Assembly: GCA_024305405.1 (NCBI GenBank) | Contig: JAKNDB010000088.1 | Span: 2,994,001 to 3,058,000, forward strand | DNA: 64,000 bases | Source: Dirofilaria immitis | Taxonomy: Eukaryota; Nematoda; Chromadorea; Rhabditida; Onchocercidae | Direction: 5' to 3' | Part shown: one piece after another, positions 1-12,392 of the stretch | Layout of the letters: every line of letters begins with the position of its first letter | Numbering within the stretch: position 1 is the first letter of the stretch | Program-made: the position numbers and the translations under genes | Notes under the pieces: model-generated | The model's input: the letters and a program-made list of their open reading frames with translations, nothing else | Databases searched by the model: none | What the model was told of the DNA's origin: nothing

Positions 1-3000
1 TTACGAACTTGAAGAAAGTGAAGTTACCTTCGAAGACAATCAGACTGAGTAGGTTATGATGAATAGAAAAGAAATCTATTAAATAGTGTGGATTCAAATT
101 ATTCAAATTTATTTTCAAAATTATTATTTAGAATTTACTGAGTTGAAAAAAATCTTTTTCAGAGCATTCATTGAGATAGATGTAGTGGATACTGAACAAT
201 ATGAACGCATGGATTATTTTTTTATTGTACTTGATCAGCCTATTTGGACCAGGAAGATGTCAGGTAACTCTAGCGCTTTCCAGGATTATTATATCTTAAA
301 AAATAACCATAAATTGCGATTAGCTATATTAATTTGTTAAGCAATTTAAATCATGATTCTAACGTTCTAATGTTATTTAATATTTTTGCATTAAATTATC
401 AGGATAATGATATTCCTCATATGAGTAAGCCTGTTATAGTAAAAATAATTTCGAAGATTAATAATACATTTTGTCTCTCACTATTGATAAAAGAATCCAA
501 TAAATGCATAGTGATGATGATAAAACAAAAATGGTCATAAAAATGGATTTTTAAAAGCCATTATTTAGAAATGATCAATTTAGATGTGCGAAAAGTCCAA
601 AAGCGTTTCTTGAAACGAATGGAACGAAAGAGGAAGGAATCATTGAGAAGTTTGAAGAGCGGTGAAGAATCATTTGATTCTGAAGGTATACTACATGAAA
701 TAATAAAATAAATTTTTATAACCAAATGAATTTTATTCGCTGATATCAACTTTGATTGAAACTGTATTTTTCTTGAATTCAATACTTTTACTTTTTTGTA
801 ATTGCACCTTTATTTCAAAAAAAAAAGTTATAAATCTAGTAAAATTATTCAAAATTCATGCGAAAAATAATCTTTTTTATGATGATCTATGATTTGAATA
901 GTATAGTATATAAATGTGAAAAATAAAAAATGATCGCTTGTCGAGATTATTCTTATAAGTCATAAAATCATTCTGTCTAATAAGTTTTAGTAAGATTTTC
1001 AATATTTTGTTTAATCTCGGAAATTAAAACTGAAAGAGATCAAAATTCCAGAAAAATAGAGTCATGAAATATCTTTTCTATTTTCCGTTGTTTATATTAT
1101 GGAATACATTTCTTTCTTTCAGATAAAAATTTAGTAACTTCAGCAACATCAATATATCCATCAACATCCTCTGTTGGTTTAACTCACACTTCCTCTTCTC
1201 CAAATCTTATTCAACTTTCCAATCTTTTCAAACAACGAATGAGTTCTTGGAGCAATCGAGACGAAGGTTTTCACTAACCTTTGACCATCATCTTTGTTAA
1301 TTGTTAACTGAAAGGAATACTTTCTTCTTCATTTATATAATTATGATTAATCGCTTACTTACTTATATTACAATTGCTTTCAATACTTTAGTGTTTATTT
1401 ATCAATGATTTGTTTTCTTAGGCAATAATTATCAATATATTCAACTTTCCTAATGAGAAGAATTTAGATTACTAAGATTACTTCTTTTATGTTGCTCTAT
1501 CTGGCATGATTTATCACTGAAGAAAAAAAAAGCTTTAAAATGATTAATTATGCTATCATTTAATTTTAGATAAGAATCGATATATATTGAGATTAAGCAT
1601 AAAATTTTAAATTATGATATTACATCTAAAATGCCACCAATATTAGGCGGAAAGTTCATTATCAAAATATGATAATATCACTTTTCATGTAATTTAGAGT
1701 TTTTCCTTTTTCATCTCCAAAATTACGTAAACTTGCCTTGTAATTGAATTAAGTAAAAAAATTAAGGGCATATAACATGAAAAATATCGTTATATGCTAA
1801 TATTATAAAAATAAGAAAAGCTAATATAGTTCTAGTAATGAGATAAGAAGTATTTTGATTTCTATTTTTGATTTCCTTATAAGATTTTAAATAATAAACA
1901 TAAATGTTTTTATAATTAATTACTGCTTCTATTTTATCTTCTTCAAGATTGAAGCATATATTGGCTCTTTAAATCCAATCATTTCATTATCAACTTAGCT
2001 GATAGTCTTGACTAGAATGCGCCATCTGTTTCAAAATACAGTAACTGAATTTTTCGAGAATCACTTATAGGTGTATGAATAATTTGAGCAATAAACTACA
2101 ATTCTTATATAAATTATTCCTATATTTGAAAAAATCTAATTAAGCAGCAATACCCATTCAAAGCAATAGAATTTTTAAATCAATTAGATCAGTCTACTGA
2201 ACAAACTAAAAAATAATTTTAATTAATTAAATTTTAAGGAATAATAAAAAAATGGAGTGGATTAATGAGCAGCAGTTTATAAAAGAAATTAGAAAAGATG
2301 CCATAAATATTTAGATTGTAGATTGATTAGAAATTCAAGTTTCTTCATTTGGAAAGTATGAGGTTGCTTAGAAGATTCTCAAATCAGAATCTTATGCAAT
2401 AACTTTGTCACTTATCACATGTCTTTTCTCATGTATTTCTTCTAAGAACAAGAAACATTTTGAAAGTTTTGACAAATTCATCAAAAGGAATAAATTGATT
2501 ATGTTAATTATTATGATATATATTTCCATGCATATATAATCTTTCTTCGTCTATCAGGTATAAAAATACATGTGAAATAATAATATTTACTTTATTTTTA
2601 TAGTACGATATTATTGAATATTCAGAAAAACTTGTAAATTTTATTTTTGCAAAAAGCTGAAATATTTTCATTATATGATATTAAATATAGATTAATCATT
2701 TCTAATATTTGTTTTTTTTTTTTGATATAAATTAGAAGGCATATTTTTTTGAAGATTTTGTTAAAGAGAATCGTTAACAAAAGAAGAGCTTGAAGTTGCT
2801 GAATTGGGAAAGCCTCGTTTGGGAAAATTTAAACGATGTCAAATTACTATTAAGGAGAGCAAGGAATTCCGAGTTAATATCTATCTTTTGTTTTCAAATA
2901 TTATCAGCATTTTAGTTGAAGTTGATATGAATGATAAAATTTTAAATTCTAAAGTTTTGACTAAATGAAGAATTGAAAACATTCTATTTAAATATCTTGA

Positions 3001-5037
3001 TTCTTTTAAATTTTCTACCAGTCTAAATTTTGAATAATAGTTATGCATTTTCAGAGCGTAATTGATCGCATGTTGCGAAATGCGAATACATCATTTATGC
3101 TCGGTACAACAAGTTGGCGTGAACAATTTACTGATGCTTTAACTGTTCACGCCGGTATCGATTAGTAATTTGCATTTTTCCCATTATATTTAATCTTTCC
3201 TATATTTATGTTACTAAAAGATTCAGCTTAAACACAAATTTAACGATGTTATATCTTTAGAAGGCCGTCTATACGGTCACGTACGTCGTCTGTTACTAAA
3301 CGTCTATTATCTTAGCATTTTGAAAAAATATTTGGCGCTGTCTTTTCCAGGTTTTAAAGATGATAATAATATTGATCAAGAAGATGAAGATGAAGAAGAA
3401 CGTTCTAAAACGGGAAGTATTGAGAAGAGACAGAAACCAGTATTCTTTGATTATTTCATGCATTTTTATCCTTACCATGGAAATTGCTATTTGCAAGTAT
3501 ACCACCAACAGGTAATAATACTTCCATACCTTTCTTATTTTATTAATTGAATTATTGAAAATCTAATATTCGATTCAAAAGATATGTAGCTCATTTCATT
3601 CATCAATAAGAATATAAATGATCTTCATAGACTATTGGGATGGCTGGGCTTGTTTCATCGTATCAATCGTTCTGATCGGTGCACTAACAGCTATTGTTGG
3701 TGATTTAGCAACACATTTTGGATGTTGGGTTGGTCTCAAAGATGCTGTCACTGCTATATCATTTGTTGCACTTGGTACCTCCGTTCCAGGTAATTTGATG
3801 AGCATCTTATTAAAATTGCTGAGTCATCATGAGATAGTAGAAGAATTAAACATGATGATTTCACAGAAATTACTTAGCCATTTTTAGATCTGATACTTCT
3901 GTCGAATAGAAAATTGAATTATTTATTTATTTATGAATATCACAAGACGCTGAAATGAGATGAGAAAGTTGTTCGCATAATCCATCATTTATTTCAGTTT
4001 TGAAAATTAAAAATAGTTTTAAAAAATGAAAAATATTGGAATAGATAATTCAAGGCATAGCCTAATGACCTTTTCGAAGTGAAAACTTTTTAGATACATT
4101 TGCATCCAAAGTGGCAGCAACTCAAGATGAATATGCTGATTCATCAATCGGTAATGTTACCGGTTCAAATGCTGTTAATGTATTTCTAGGAATAGGTTCG
4201 TCAATTCTGTTACCTTTTAAATTTGCTATGGTTTATGGATTCTGCTTATCATACTAATAATTACCTCTAGTAGCACCATTTCTCGAGAAATCTTATAAAC
4301 ATTTTGGAAAAAGTTTTTTAAAATATAATTTTATGATATGATCTTTCCCGTTAGGAATAGCATGGACGATCGCAGCAATTTATCACTGGTGGCATGGTGA
4401 TAATTTTTACGTTGAACCGGGAACACTTGCGTTTTCCGTGACAATATTTTGCATCGAAGCATTGATTTGTATTGCTGTGATTATAATAAGACGACGTCCT
4501 CCTATTGGTGGTGAACTAGGTGGTCCTATGAAATATAAGGTTAAATGTCAATAATTCTTGCCTAATTAATCGAATTTAATAAATCACCTGGAATTCTAAA
4601 AATACAATTGATCACTACTAATTACTTAATACATTCCAGTAATCAGTAAAATAGGATAAAGTTGATGATTTAGAAAAAATAATTATGTATCTCGAAAGTT
4701 CTTAATGTTTGTCGAGACTTATTTTTCTAAAGAACTGAATTAACCTTTGCCAAATTAAAATTGTCCTATTTGAAATTTGAATTCATTCAATAAATTTTTG
4801 ATTAATTTTTTTATATCCTTTGTGAGTAACAAATAATTCTTTAAAACAGACATAAAATAATTCAAATAAAATATATGCTACATTTACTATATCATTTTTA
4901 TGATCACAAAATTTTCAGAAAAATTTTCATAAATTTCTGCATTTCAGGTGCTTACATCAGGTTTGTTCGTTATACTTTGGTGTATTTACCTCGCTTTATC
5001 CGCTCTTGAATCATATCACGTCATTTCTGGTTTCTAA
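1..5037 (+). CDS. Na+/Ca2+ exchanger (NCX family), C-terminal part, 5' end outside the window
   Basis: Plasma-membrane antiporter that exports Ca2+ in exchange for Na+. The visible part starts in the regulatory Calx-beta region. Exons near 1-48, 163-263, 584-685 and 1127-1266 carry acidic Ca2+-binding text ([24 protein letters not shown]) and a Ser-rich linker. About 2770-2871 and 3055-3151 lead to the conserved [13 protein letters not shown]. Exons 3351-3511, 3631-3789, 4094-4195, 4355-4539 and 4948-5037 hold the C-terminal membrane half with the second alpha repeat ([50 protein letters not shown]) and end in a family-typical ...SGF stop. Exon 3351-3511 loses frame in a run of five T at 3463-3467; one more T restores the expected FDYFMHFL...IPPT. 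I read this as a sequencing error. Family assignment is firm; which paralogue is not known. Confidence 0.93.
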
Positions 5038-5457
5038 GATCATCGTAATCTTCATATTTTTTTATATCATTGTTCAGAATTTCATTTGTTAAATCTATTC
5101 ACCAAAATTTATCTCTCGTCGTTCTCATTTTTGTGCATTGGTTTCAGTATTAATAATAATTATTACTATTAATCTTCATTTTAATATCACTATGACGCAA
5201 TCTAATAATTGTAAAATAATCCGATTAACAGTTGTGATATAATTGATCTATCATGATTATTATCCTTTCTCTACCCACTTATTTTATCATTCATTCTACT
5301 TATGCAAAATCTGTTCCACTTACAAAATTTTATTGATAAATGAATGTCATTTCATTGGAATAATTAAAATTCGCTGGTCCAATTTATTAATTTTATAATC
5401 TTTTGCAATTATATTTTTTGAAAATTAAACTCTTCTGATTTCAAATTTTCATCTCAT

Positions 5458-5900
5458 ATGTATCATCAATTCTTTTATCATATCAATGATGCTGCTTATG
5501 ATCAGATTTATAATGAAATGAAATCTATCAGAAGAAATGGTTATATTGCAAAGTTATGCAAAAAAAAAGTAAATGCATTCAATATATGTGGTAATATATC
5601 AAAAGAAAGATATTTAATGAAAGAATATATTTTATGCATAATTTTTATACAATGATATATTAGTACATATGCAGATTATATTTACAACACCAACGAATAA
5701 ACGAATAGCTATTAAAAAGTTTACTTTTATCAGGTTCAGAACACGAAGGAAGTAATCTGAATTCTGAGTCAAAATTCAAATCTTTGTTAACCCCACTCAT
5801 TGAAATTATCATCCGAAGAATAACAACTTCACTGAATCTTTCATCTGTTACTCTCGACTTAAAAGAAAAGCTTTCCGGTGCTTATCAAAATATGAAATAA
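5458..5900 (+). CDS. candidate two-exon small gene, unrecognised
   Basis: An ATG at 5458 opens about 36 codons rich in Tyr, Asn and basic residues (MYHQFFYHINDAAYDQIYNE at the start). They run to a nine-A tract directly followed by a GTAAAT donor at 5570. An acceptor (TTTTATCAG) before 5734 opens a second stretch of 55 codons ending in TAA at 5900 (SEHEGSNLNSES near its start). The phases join only if the A tract is one base short, an error type seen all over this window. The protein would be about 92 residues with no signal peptide or motif I recognise. It could also be chance reading frame in the 3' flank of the exchanger gene. Confidence 0.3.
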
Positions 5901-6627
5901 GTTATCTTTTCTTAATAATTCAAGAATATGACTAGTGATATTAGCTATTGTTTAACGTTTACTCCATTAAATTTAACTACAATTATGTTAGTGAAATATG
6001 TCAAAATAAATTACAAGGAAAAAACGATAAAATATGGAAGATTTCAAAGAGATCGATGGAATTCAATGAAAATATTTTATAAAATAGCAAATAACGACAG
6101 TTACTGAATTTGTTACAACTAATCAATGGGCGATTTTCTGTTTATGTCCTTGATTGAACTGAAATCAATACTTCTGACGATGAGTGGATAGATAGATGAA
6201 TAAAGCCAGTCTAATAATGATTAGAATCTATCCAGAATTAGTAGGTAAGAAAGCGTTCAGAAGCCTATATTGAATTAAGGTATTGCCATATGTTGGTTAT
6301 TCTGGATCATATGATCAAAAGCAATTATTTTTTTTTAACTAATATATTTCTTAGCCTAATTAATACAAATTTGCAGCTATTATCAACGTATTACTGTATT
6401 ATTACGTGAAAAATGCCAACGCCGTACCACCTGATATTGTAATCCTGATGGTACTAGCATATCATATATACTCAATATCTTCATCTTCTCTTGTTGAGTT
6501 GATGAAGTTGAGTTAGAATTTGTTCATCTTTTATTTCTCAATTAGAATTACTTGTTTCGTTCTTGCTTTTATTCCCTAAAAAGAAAGGCTTTCGGCTATA
6601 TGAAGATCAATTTTGAATGAATTACAG

Positions 6628-6777
6628 GATGAAGATCGGTTCGAAAGATGATAAATCCAGCCAAAGCACTGTAGTTAACATTTTTAAGATGCTCAGCGGC
6701 ATCGCGAATTACACCGCAAGGCAATCGAACCAGTAGTTTCTGAAGAATCAAAATGGCTAGAAGCGATAGTTAACTAG
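6628..6777 (+). other. possible terminal coding exon, parent gene not found
   Basis: Behind an acceptor (AATTACAG) lie about 20 codons (MKIGSKDDKSSQSTVVNIFK). If one base is missing in the TTTTTAA run near 6694-6700, they are followed by 29 more (including AQRHRELHRKAIEPVVSEES) ending in TAG at 6777. Local base composition is less AT-rich than the flanks. An upstream stretch at 6377-6450, behind TTTGCAG, may be a partner exon, but phases do not close cleanly. Not recognised. Apart from this exon I see no convincing gene between 5901 and 7820. Confidence 0.27.
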
Positions 6778-7820
6778 ACTAAAGATGCAATATAGAAACC
6801 GAATAAGAACAATATAATTCGTAGGATTATATGAATTAATCATTAAAAATTAATAGGTGATTTTAATAATTGAGGATATTCAACAAATTTTGTATGTTTG
6901 ATCTAATACTAAAGTATTAAATATAATATCAGTAAATATGAATAAAGATATTAAATTTTTTAAACATAAATAAAAGTGGAATATTAATTATTTAAATATC
7001 CTTCAATCTATCAGTTATTAATATTTTAATTAAAAAGTATGAAATACAAGAAAAAAATATAATAGCAGTCAATTTCAATTTGGAATATTTTTAAAAGCAA
7101 TGGGATAAAGTTTAAAAATGCGTAATTTTGTAAAATTATTAAAAATAATAAAAATCTCTTTGATATAACTGTGAAAAATAAAGTGCTAACATCAGGCAAT
7201 TGTTTCAATTGATCATAAAAGGATCATCAACTTGAGTTGAAAGGCTGTTTCCATTTTTCTCATAACTGGTTGATGGATTTGAGCCTGCTTTAATCGCTAA
7301 CTGATTGGATTGTGACTGAAATCGAACAAACTAATTAGCGATTTCTTAACAACTTTTATCAAAATTCAAACTTCAAAATCAGTGGATCTATAAAAGTGAT
7401 AAACAAAATGAAGAAACATTTTTCATTTTTTATTTAATAAAAAAATTAGCAAAGTAATCGGACAAAAGATTAGAATATATAAATAAAAAAATTTATTGTT
7501 AGTTTAAAATATTAATATGGAAATTCCTAAAACATTACCATAAAATTTATGAAATCAAATTTAGGATAGAAAGCAGCGGTATCTCTCGAAGAAAGAATTA
7601 TCATTTTGGAAGATCTAAATTTATGAAAAAAAAAAAGTTTGCTAAATGATTAGGGTAGTAATAATGCCAAAATACTGAACAACTTCAGTTTCATTCTCAA
7701 ATTCATCATCAGAAATCCTATGGAATTCAATGATACTCCACAAGATTGATAGAAAATGGGAGAGAAGAATATAATGATGAGATGTGAAATTGAAACTATT
7801 AACCTCACTGCTAGCGACCA

Positions 7821-9270
7821 TTACACTATCCTGTTGCGATACGATTGAATTAATTTTCTTGATGTGAACGATTGGTTGCTTTCGAATTGATTTTCTGCAG
7901 AAAATTTTACAGCTATCAAGTTTACTTTCTTGTTTTTAAATTAGAGAACCAAAAAAGTATCATCCAGATATTTGATTGCATTATTTCAAGTTTATGTCAA
8001 GATTTACCTATGCTTTTTTTGATCGTTTGCATCGTTGTTCTTATCGCTTCGCGTGCAACTGAAAAAATAATTTGAAATGATAAAAATCAGTATAACATCA
8101 TATTAAATATATGTGTTGTTAAATGTATTAGCTGTTGATTTTAAAAGCTATTAATTTTAAATATTATCATATATTATTACTTGAATAATGTGACATTAAT
8201 AGTTTATATCCTTTGACCTCATACTGTTACTATTCATCAGCTTTTTATTGCTTATTTAAATCTTATACAAATATCTCGACACTATTGAAACTTTTCACTT
8301 TCAAATGTAACGAAATTTTATTAAATATTTTTGAAGTGATACTACATATTTAAATAAATAGAGTATAAATTTATCGTGAGATTTATAAAATTTTGATTAA
8401 TACTTTAATATTTTTATAATCTGAAAAAGCTCACCTTCTGCAGCTCTTCGTTTACGTCGCATTGCCATGATGCTTCTTGATTTTTCTGAAAATTTTAGTC
8501 ATTATGAGTTGAAACATTGGAATATTTCAACTTATTGTAAGAACAAACATTAGAAAGAATCTTTTATTTGAGAAGTTTCAAGTTTTAAAATTTTTATTTC
8601 ATAGAAACGAGAATAAGATGATAAGTTGGAAGACTTCTATATACGTTATATGATATGAGAGGCTAGAATTTATAGGAACTTCGTAAAAAGAAAGTAGTAA
8701 ATCAAAAATAAACAAAAAAAAGGTATATATTTTCGCACGATTGTAGATTAAATATTAGCGCCAATTAGTCGTAATGATTACAAATTGCAGAAGATATAAC
8801 ATAGAATCTTATTTTTTAATTTTATTCCAATTATTTACTCAAAAAAATAAAAAATAAAAATACTTTTGCTGGAAAATACCTTAAATTTTCCATAATTCTA
8901 TAGCAATAGAATAAGAAGGTATATTCATCAAAAAAAGAAAAAAGAAAATACGGAAAAATCATAAAAATCAATAGTCAAGAAAACTACTGAAACAGCTAAT
9001 TCGGGTGAATACCAAATAATTTGAAAGTTTTAATAGAGAATTCATTTTCATTTTGAGATATACAAAGTTTAGAAAATAAACCGATAACTATTTCTCATAA
9101 TAAATGATGAATGATTTTATATTAAAAAATACCAATGAGAATGTGACATGAAATGAAATGAAATTATAATGAACGATGAATGATTTTTATATATTCAAAA
9201 TTTTTCGATTCACCAATTGAATCACGCTGTTATCATTTCTTTTATCGCCACCAGAAGTGTAGGATTTCAT
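7821..9270 (-). CDS. small basic protein, four exons, unrecognised
   Basis: Rebuilt from splice sites; no single exon is long enough to stand out. Exon 1 (9270-9214) reads MKSYTSGGDKRNDNSVIQL, then a GTGAAT donor. Exon 2 (8485-8435) follows TTTTCAG and encodes KSRSIMAMRRKRRAAE. Exon 3 (8058-8008) follows TTTTTTCAG and encodes VAREAIRTTMQTIKKSI. Exon 4 (7894-7821) follows TTTTCTGCAG, encodes ENQFESNQSFTSRKLIQSYR and a short tail, and stops with TAA. Joins 2-3 and 3-4 close in phase. Join 1-2 needs one more A in the five-A run (8481-8485) at the acceptor. The product is about 77 residues, strongly basic in the middle, with no signal peptide or membrane segment. A possible trans-splice acceptor (TTTTCTTAAACAG) lies some 20 bases before the ATG. 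No family recognised. Confidence 0.5.
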
Positions 9271-10283
9271 ATTGTGATGCTATATTTTGATTACTGTTTA
9301 AGAAAATGAAATTGGATTCAAGCAGCATCTGTTATGCAATATATGACAAATAGAAATTATGCTTAATCTAATTTTGTTTTTGGACTGCCTGTCATAAATA
9401 ATTAAAAAATTAATTTCAATTAACACTTCGATATGACTAAATTTGATTCTAACTTATTTTATCAATTACAATTCTCAAAATAGCCTACGGAAATGAATAA
9501 AACATTAGTTATAATAGAAGAAATTATTTTTTCTGTAAGAAAATCCAAAGACTGTAATCTTCTCATGATAAAAGGAAATGAAGATGAAGCAAGTTATAAT
9601 TAGAAATTCTTTGATTAATCGAAGAAATCATCGGTAATGGAAAGTAGCAATAATAATAATGAACTAAGGATGGAATAACTAAGATAGAGATAATAGATCT
9701 AAAAAGAAACTAAATTTAAAAAATTGACTAATTTCACAAATTATACAAAAGACAAAAAAGAAAAGTGACATATTTAATAAGTAATTATAATATCTTTAAC
9801 AAAAGTTAAAATTGTTAATTTTGATTCGAATAGATTTTAAAATATTCTGTGAATTTAATATGAATGATTTTTGATAAAATTCGTAATTATTCAAATAGTT
9901 TTATCCATCAGTATTGAAATTTCGAGAATCATTTTGGAAATTTCTAGAATTTCTAGATTACTACGAAATATTGTCCATAAAAAATATCATTTTGAAAGGA
10001 TTAGACTGATGTCAAAATTCTTTAAAAATTATTTCAAAAGCATAAGATTGAAAGATTCTTCTTGAAAAAAAATGATTTAGGGGAGTGATCGAAAGACAAA
10101 ATATTTTCAAAGCAAAAAAATTTACCTCATCTTTTTGATATAGCGATTCATGTCGAGTGTTGATCCTCAATAGAATTATAATCCTTTTCATTTTACTGAT
10201 ACTATATTTGCTTCTAGTAAAAAAAATTACAAATTGTTTGAAAGCAAGCATATAGAGGTAGTAATGCAAAACTAGCACTAATA

Positions 10284-10335
10284 ATCAATACAGTGATGAA
10301 AGAGAAATTATCAATACAGTGATGAAAGAGAAATT
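10284..10335 (+). repeat. 26-bp perfect tandem duplication spanning a start codon
   Basis: Two identical 26-base units (10284-10309 and 10310-10335) each contain ATACAG followed by TGATG. Both the candidate 3' splice signal and the ATG of the gene starting at 10322 are therefore doubled. The upstream copy opens an eight-codon frame (10296-10322) whose TGA overlaps the downstream ATG. Confidence 0.9.
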
Positions 10336-11782
10336 ATCTCAATCAAAGTTGATTTCTGGCCTAGGATCTATTGCACGGTTAGAATTTTGAAGGTATATGA
10401 GATTCTAATATTAACAAAATCTCTTTACTACGACTAAAAAGCTTTTTATCTAAACACGATTTTAGAAGATAAATTTTCGATAGATGTTCTGATTCCTTTT
10501 GCTATTGTTGTAACGGAATTGTTGAGAGAAGATTCTTCTTTACTGTTTATACTAATCAGTGATTTTCAGTTTTTTAATTGAAAATGATTTCCAATATGTA
10601 ATTTGCACATAACTAATTCTGAAATACAACTAAGAATTAACCGAATTAACATTTAGAAGAATTAACATTTTTAGAAAATGCGGAATTGACATTTTTTCAG
10701 AAGATGCGAAATTTTATATTACGCCTTGTATGAGATTTGAATTTATTAAAGATAAGTTTTCATTGTTATCAGAAAAATCTCTGTAGAATCTGAATATTAT
10801 TAGATGACTTCTTCACATTCTTATACTTGCATATTTAATTTATTTGCAATTTTAATAAATGTGCTAGTTTGATGAAAGTGTTTTCAGATAAATGATTTGG
10901 AAATTATGGTTGTTTTTTACAAAACATTAATATTTAACTGGTTTATCTCTTAGCATTGACAGCACGCAATTATACCGAACTGACCTTGGCAAGTATGAAT
11001 GGTCGTCGCTTGGGAAGGATTCAGAAGAACGCATGGTTGGCGGACAATACTTCCTGGTCTTCAAGACCGAATAAAATGTTTCAGATGAAATATTCAAAAA
11101 TGAAAAAGATAGATTTTTGCAGAAATCTCGAGATTTCAAAAAGGCGATAAACAGTAATGCCATCCCATTATTGTCACAAAGAGCTAGGATATGGATTTTT
11201 CCGAAAAATAAAATTTCCAACACATGTATTGTGAAAGATCGTTCAATTCGTTGCAGTGAGATACAGTGCGTGTTTTAGTGAAGTTTGGTCTTCAGAGCGC
11301 ATTATGATGAATATTCGGATGATGGAGATGATTCGGATAAAATCTACGAAAGTGATTACATGGACAATGCCTACGATGAGCAAGTTTACATTGATAATAA
11401 TGGATATCATGAACGTTTCGAATGCCATTCTCATTATCCAGTAAAGTGCGCTCAACCTTTTAATTTTTAAGTCGTTCTAGAAAGTTTTAAAATCTGAGAA
11501 TTTAATTCTAATTTTATTTCTCGCCATACCGATGAAATGGAACAATTGGAAAGCGATAGCGACATCCTACTACCACTTAGGCAACCGATTTTAGCTTCAC
11601 AAAAATTCCCACATATGCTGTCAATGTCGAAACCATCCTCATTCAAAATCTCACCAAGTTCTACCGGTAAATCAACTAGAATTGCTGGTCGGAAAAGAAC
11701 AACAACTAATAAATCTCGTAAGAAGGCAAAAATATTACAGCAAAAGTACATCTCGTGCTCTACCGGTGAACCATTCTCGAAG
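10322..11782 (+). CDS. unrecognised gene with acidic Ser/Asp/Tyr region and basic nuclear-type signal; 3' end unresolved
   Basis: Four exons join in phase. 10322-10377 encodes MKEKLSQSKLISGLGSIA. 10954-10992 encodes IDSTQLYRTDLG. 11296-11440 is very acidic (DEYSDDGDDSDKIYESDYMD). 11481-11782 is Ser/Lys-rich with a basic cluster (GRKRTTTNKSRKKAK). Exon four needs one more T at 11501-11503; then its length is a multiple of three and the frame runs 101 codons to a GTAAGC donor. The total visible is about 174 residues. The acidic then basic layout suggests a nuclear protein, but that is inference. A possible last exon at 12735-12812, behind AAATTCAG, keeps phase and stops, but is weakly supported. 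No family recognised. A minus-strand frame across 10927-11223 is judged a shadow. Confidence 0.45.
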
Positions 11783-12275
11783 GTAAGCATCAAAATTTTT
11801 GTCGTTTACCAAAATTTTTGCCGCACTAAATGGAATAGTTTTTGAGAACATGATTCCCTGAAGCTTCTGATCCGCTAACCAATCTTACCAAAATTTCTTA
11901 ATTTAAAATCTTTGGTTTATTGCAAAAAAAAGCCGAAAAGAAATTCATATTTAACTTTTACAAAATCATCCAATTAAATGAATATGATGAATAAGTTATG
12001 CTAGAATTCTGTGCGCAAGGTGATTCGCTATTAGAATTTGCAAATTTTTCAATAAATAGTAAAGCACAACACACCATCGACTAAATAGTGGTATCACCAA
12101 ACATCTAAATTATCAATATCTCAGTAATAACAATTGTCGATTATTATTATATTTACATGCATTGGTCCTGTTGCTACAATTTTGTAAAAATATTGAAAAT
12201 CTTCATTTTTGAAAAGATTTTTCTAAATAATTTATGATATAAAAGCAATTCCAACTATTCATTTCATAAAAATGT

Positions 12276-12392
12276 CATGGACAATGAAATCGTCAAGAAA
12301 TTTTCAATATTTCACTTTTTTTAACTCTAATAATGACTATTTCTCTGTTGCTTCTGAAAATCTGAAATAGTCATTACAAGCATTTGTCCATG
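12276..12392. repeat. nested inverted repeat (two concentric perfect arms)
   Basis: The outer arms CATGGACAA (12276-12284) and TTGTCCATG (12384-12392) enclose the inner arms AATGACTATTTC (12332-12343) and GAAATAGTCATT (12364-12375). The inner pair could form a 12-bp stem with a 20-base loop. It may be the remnant of a small inverted-repeat element or a structured RNA. No transposase or clear target duplication is seen. The rest of 11783-13673 shows no gene I can support beyond the possible exon at 12735-12812. Confidence 0.55.

Noticed and set aside
10012..10278. 88-codon minus-strand frame considered as the 5' part of the 7821-9270 gene
   Set aside because: A complete start exon with its own ATG was found at 9270; the frame here is Phe/Ile-rich and not needed.
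10927..11223. 98-codon minus-strand frame
   Set aside because: It overlaps a plus-strand exon (10954-10992) that is in phase with its neighbours; the minus frame has no splice context.
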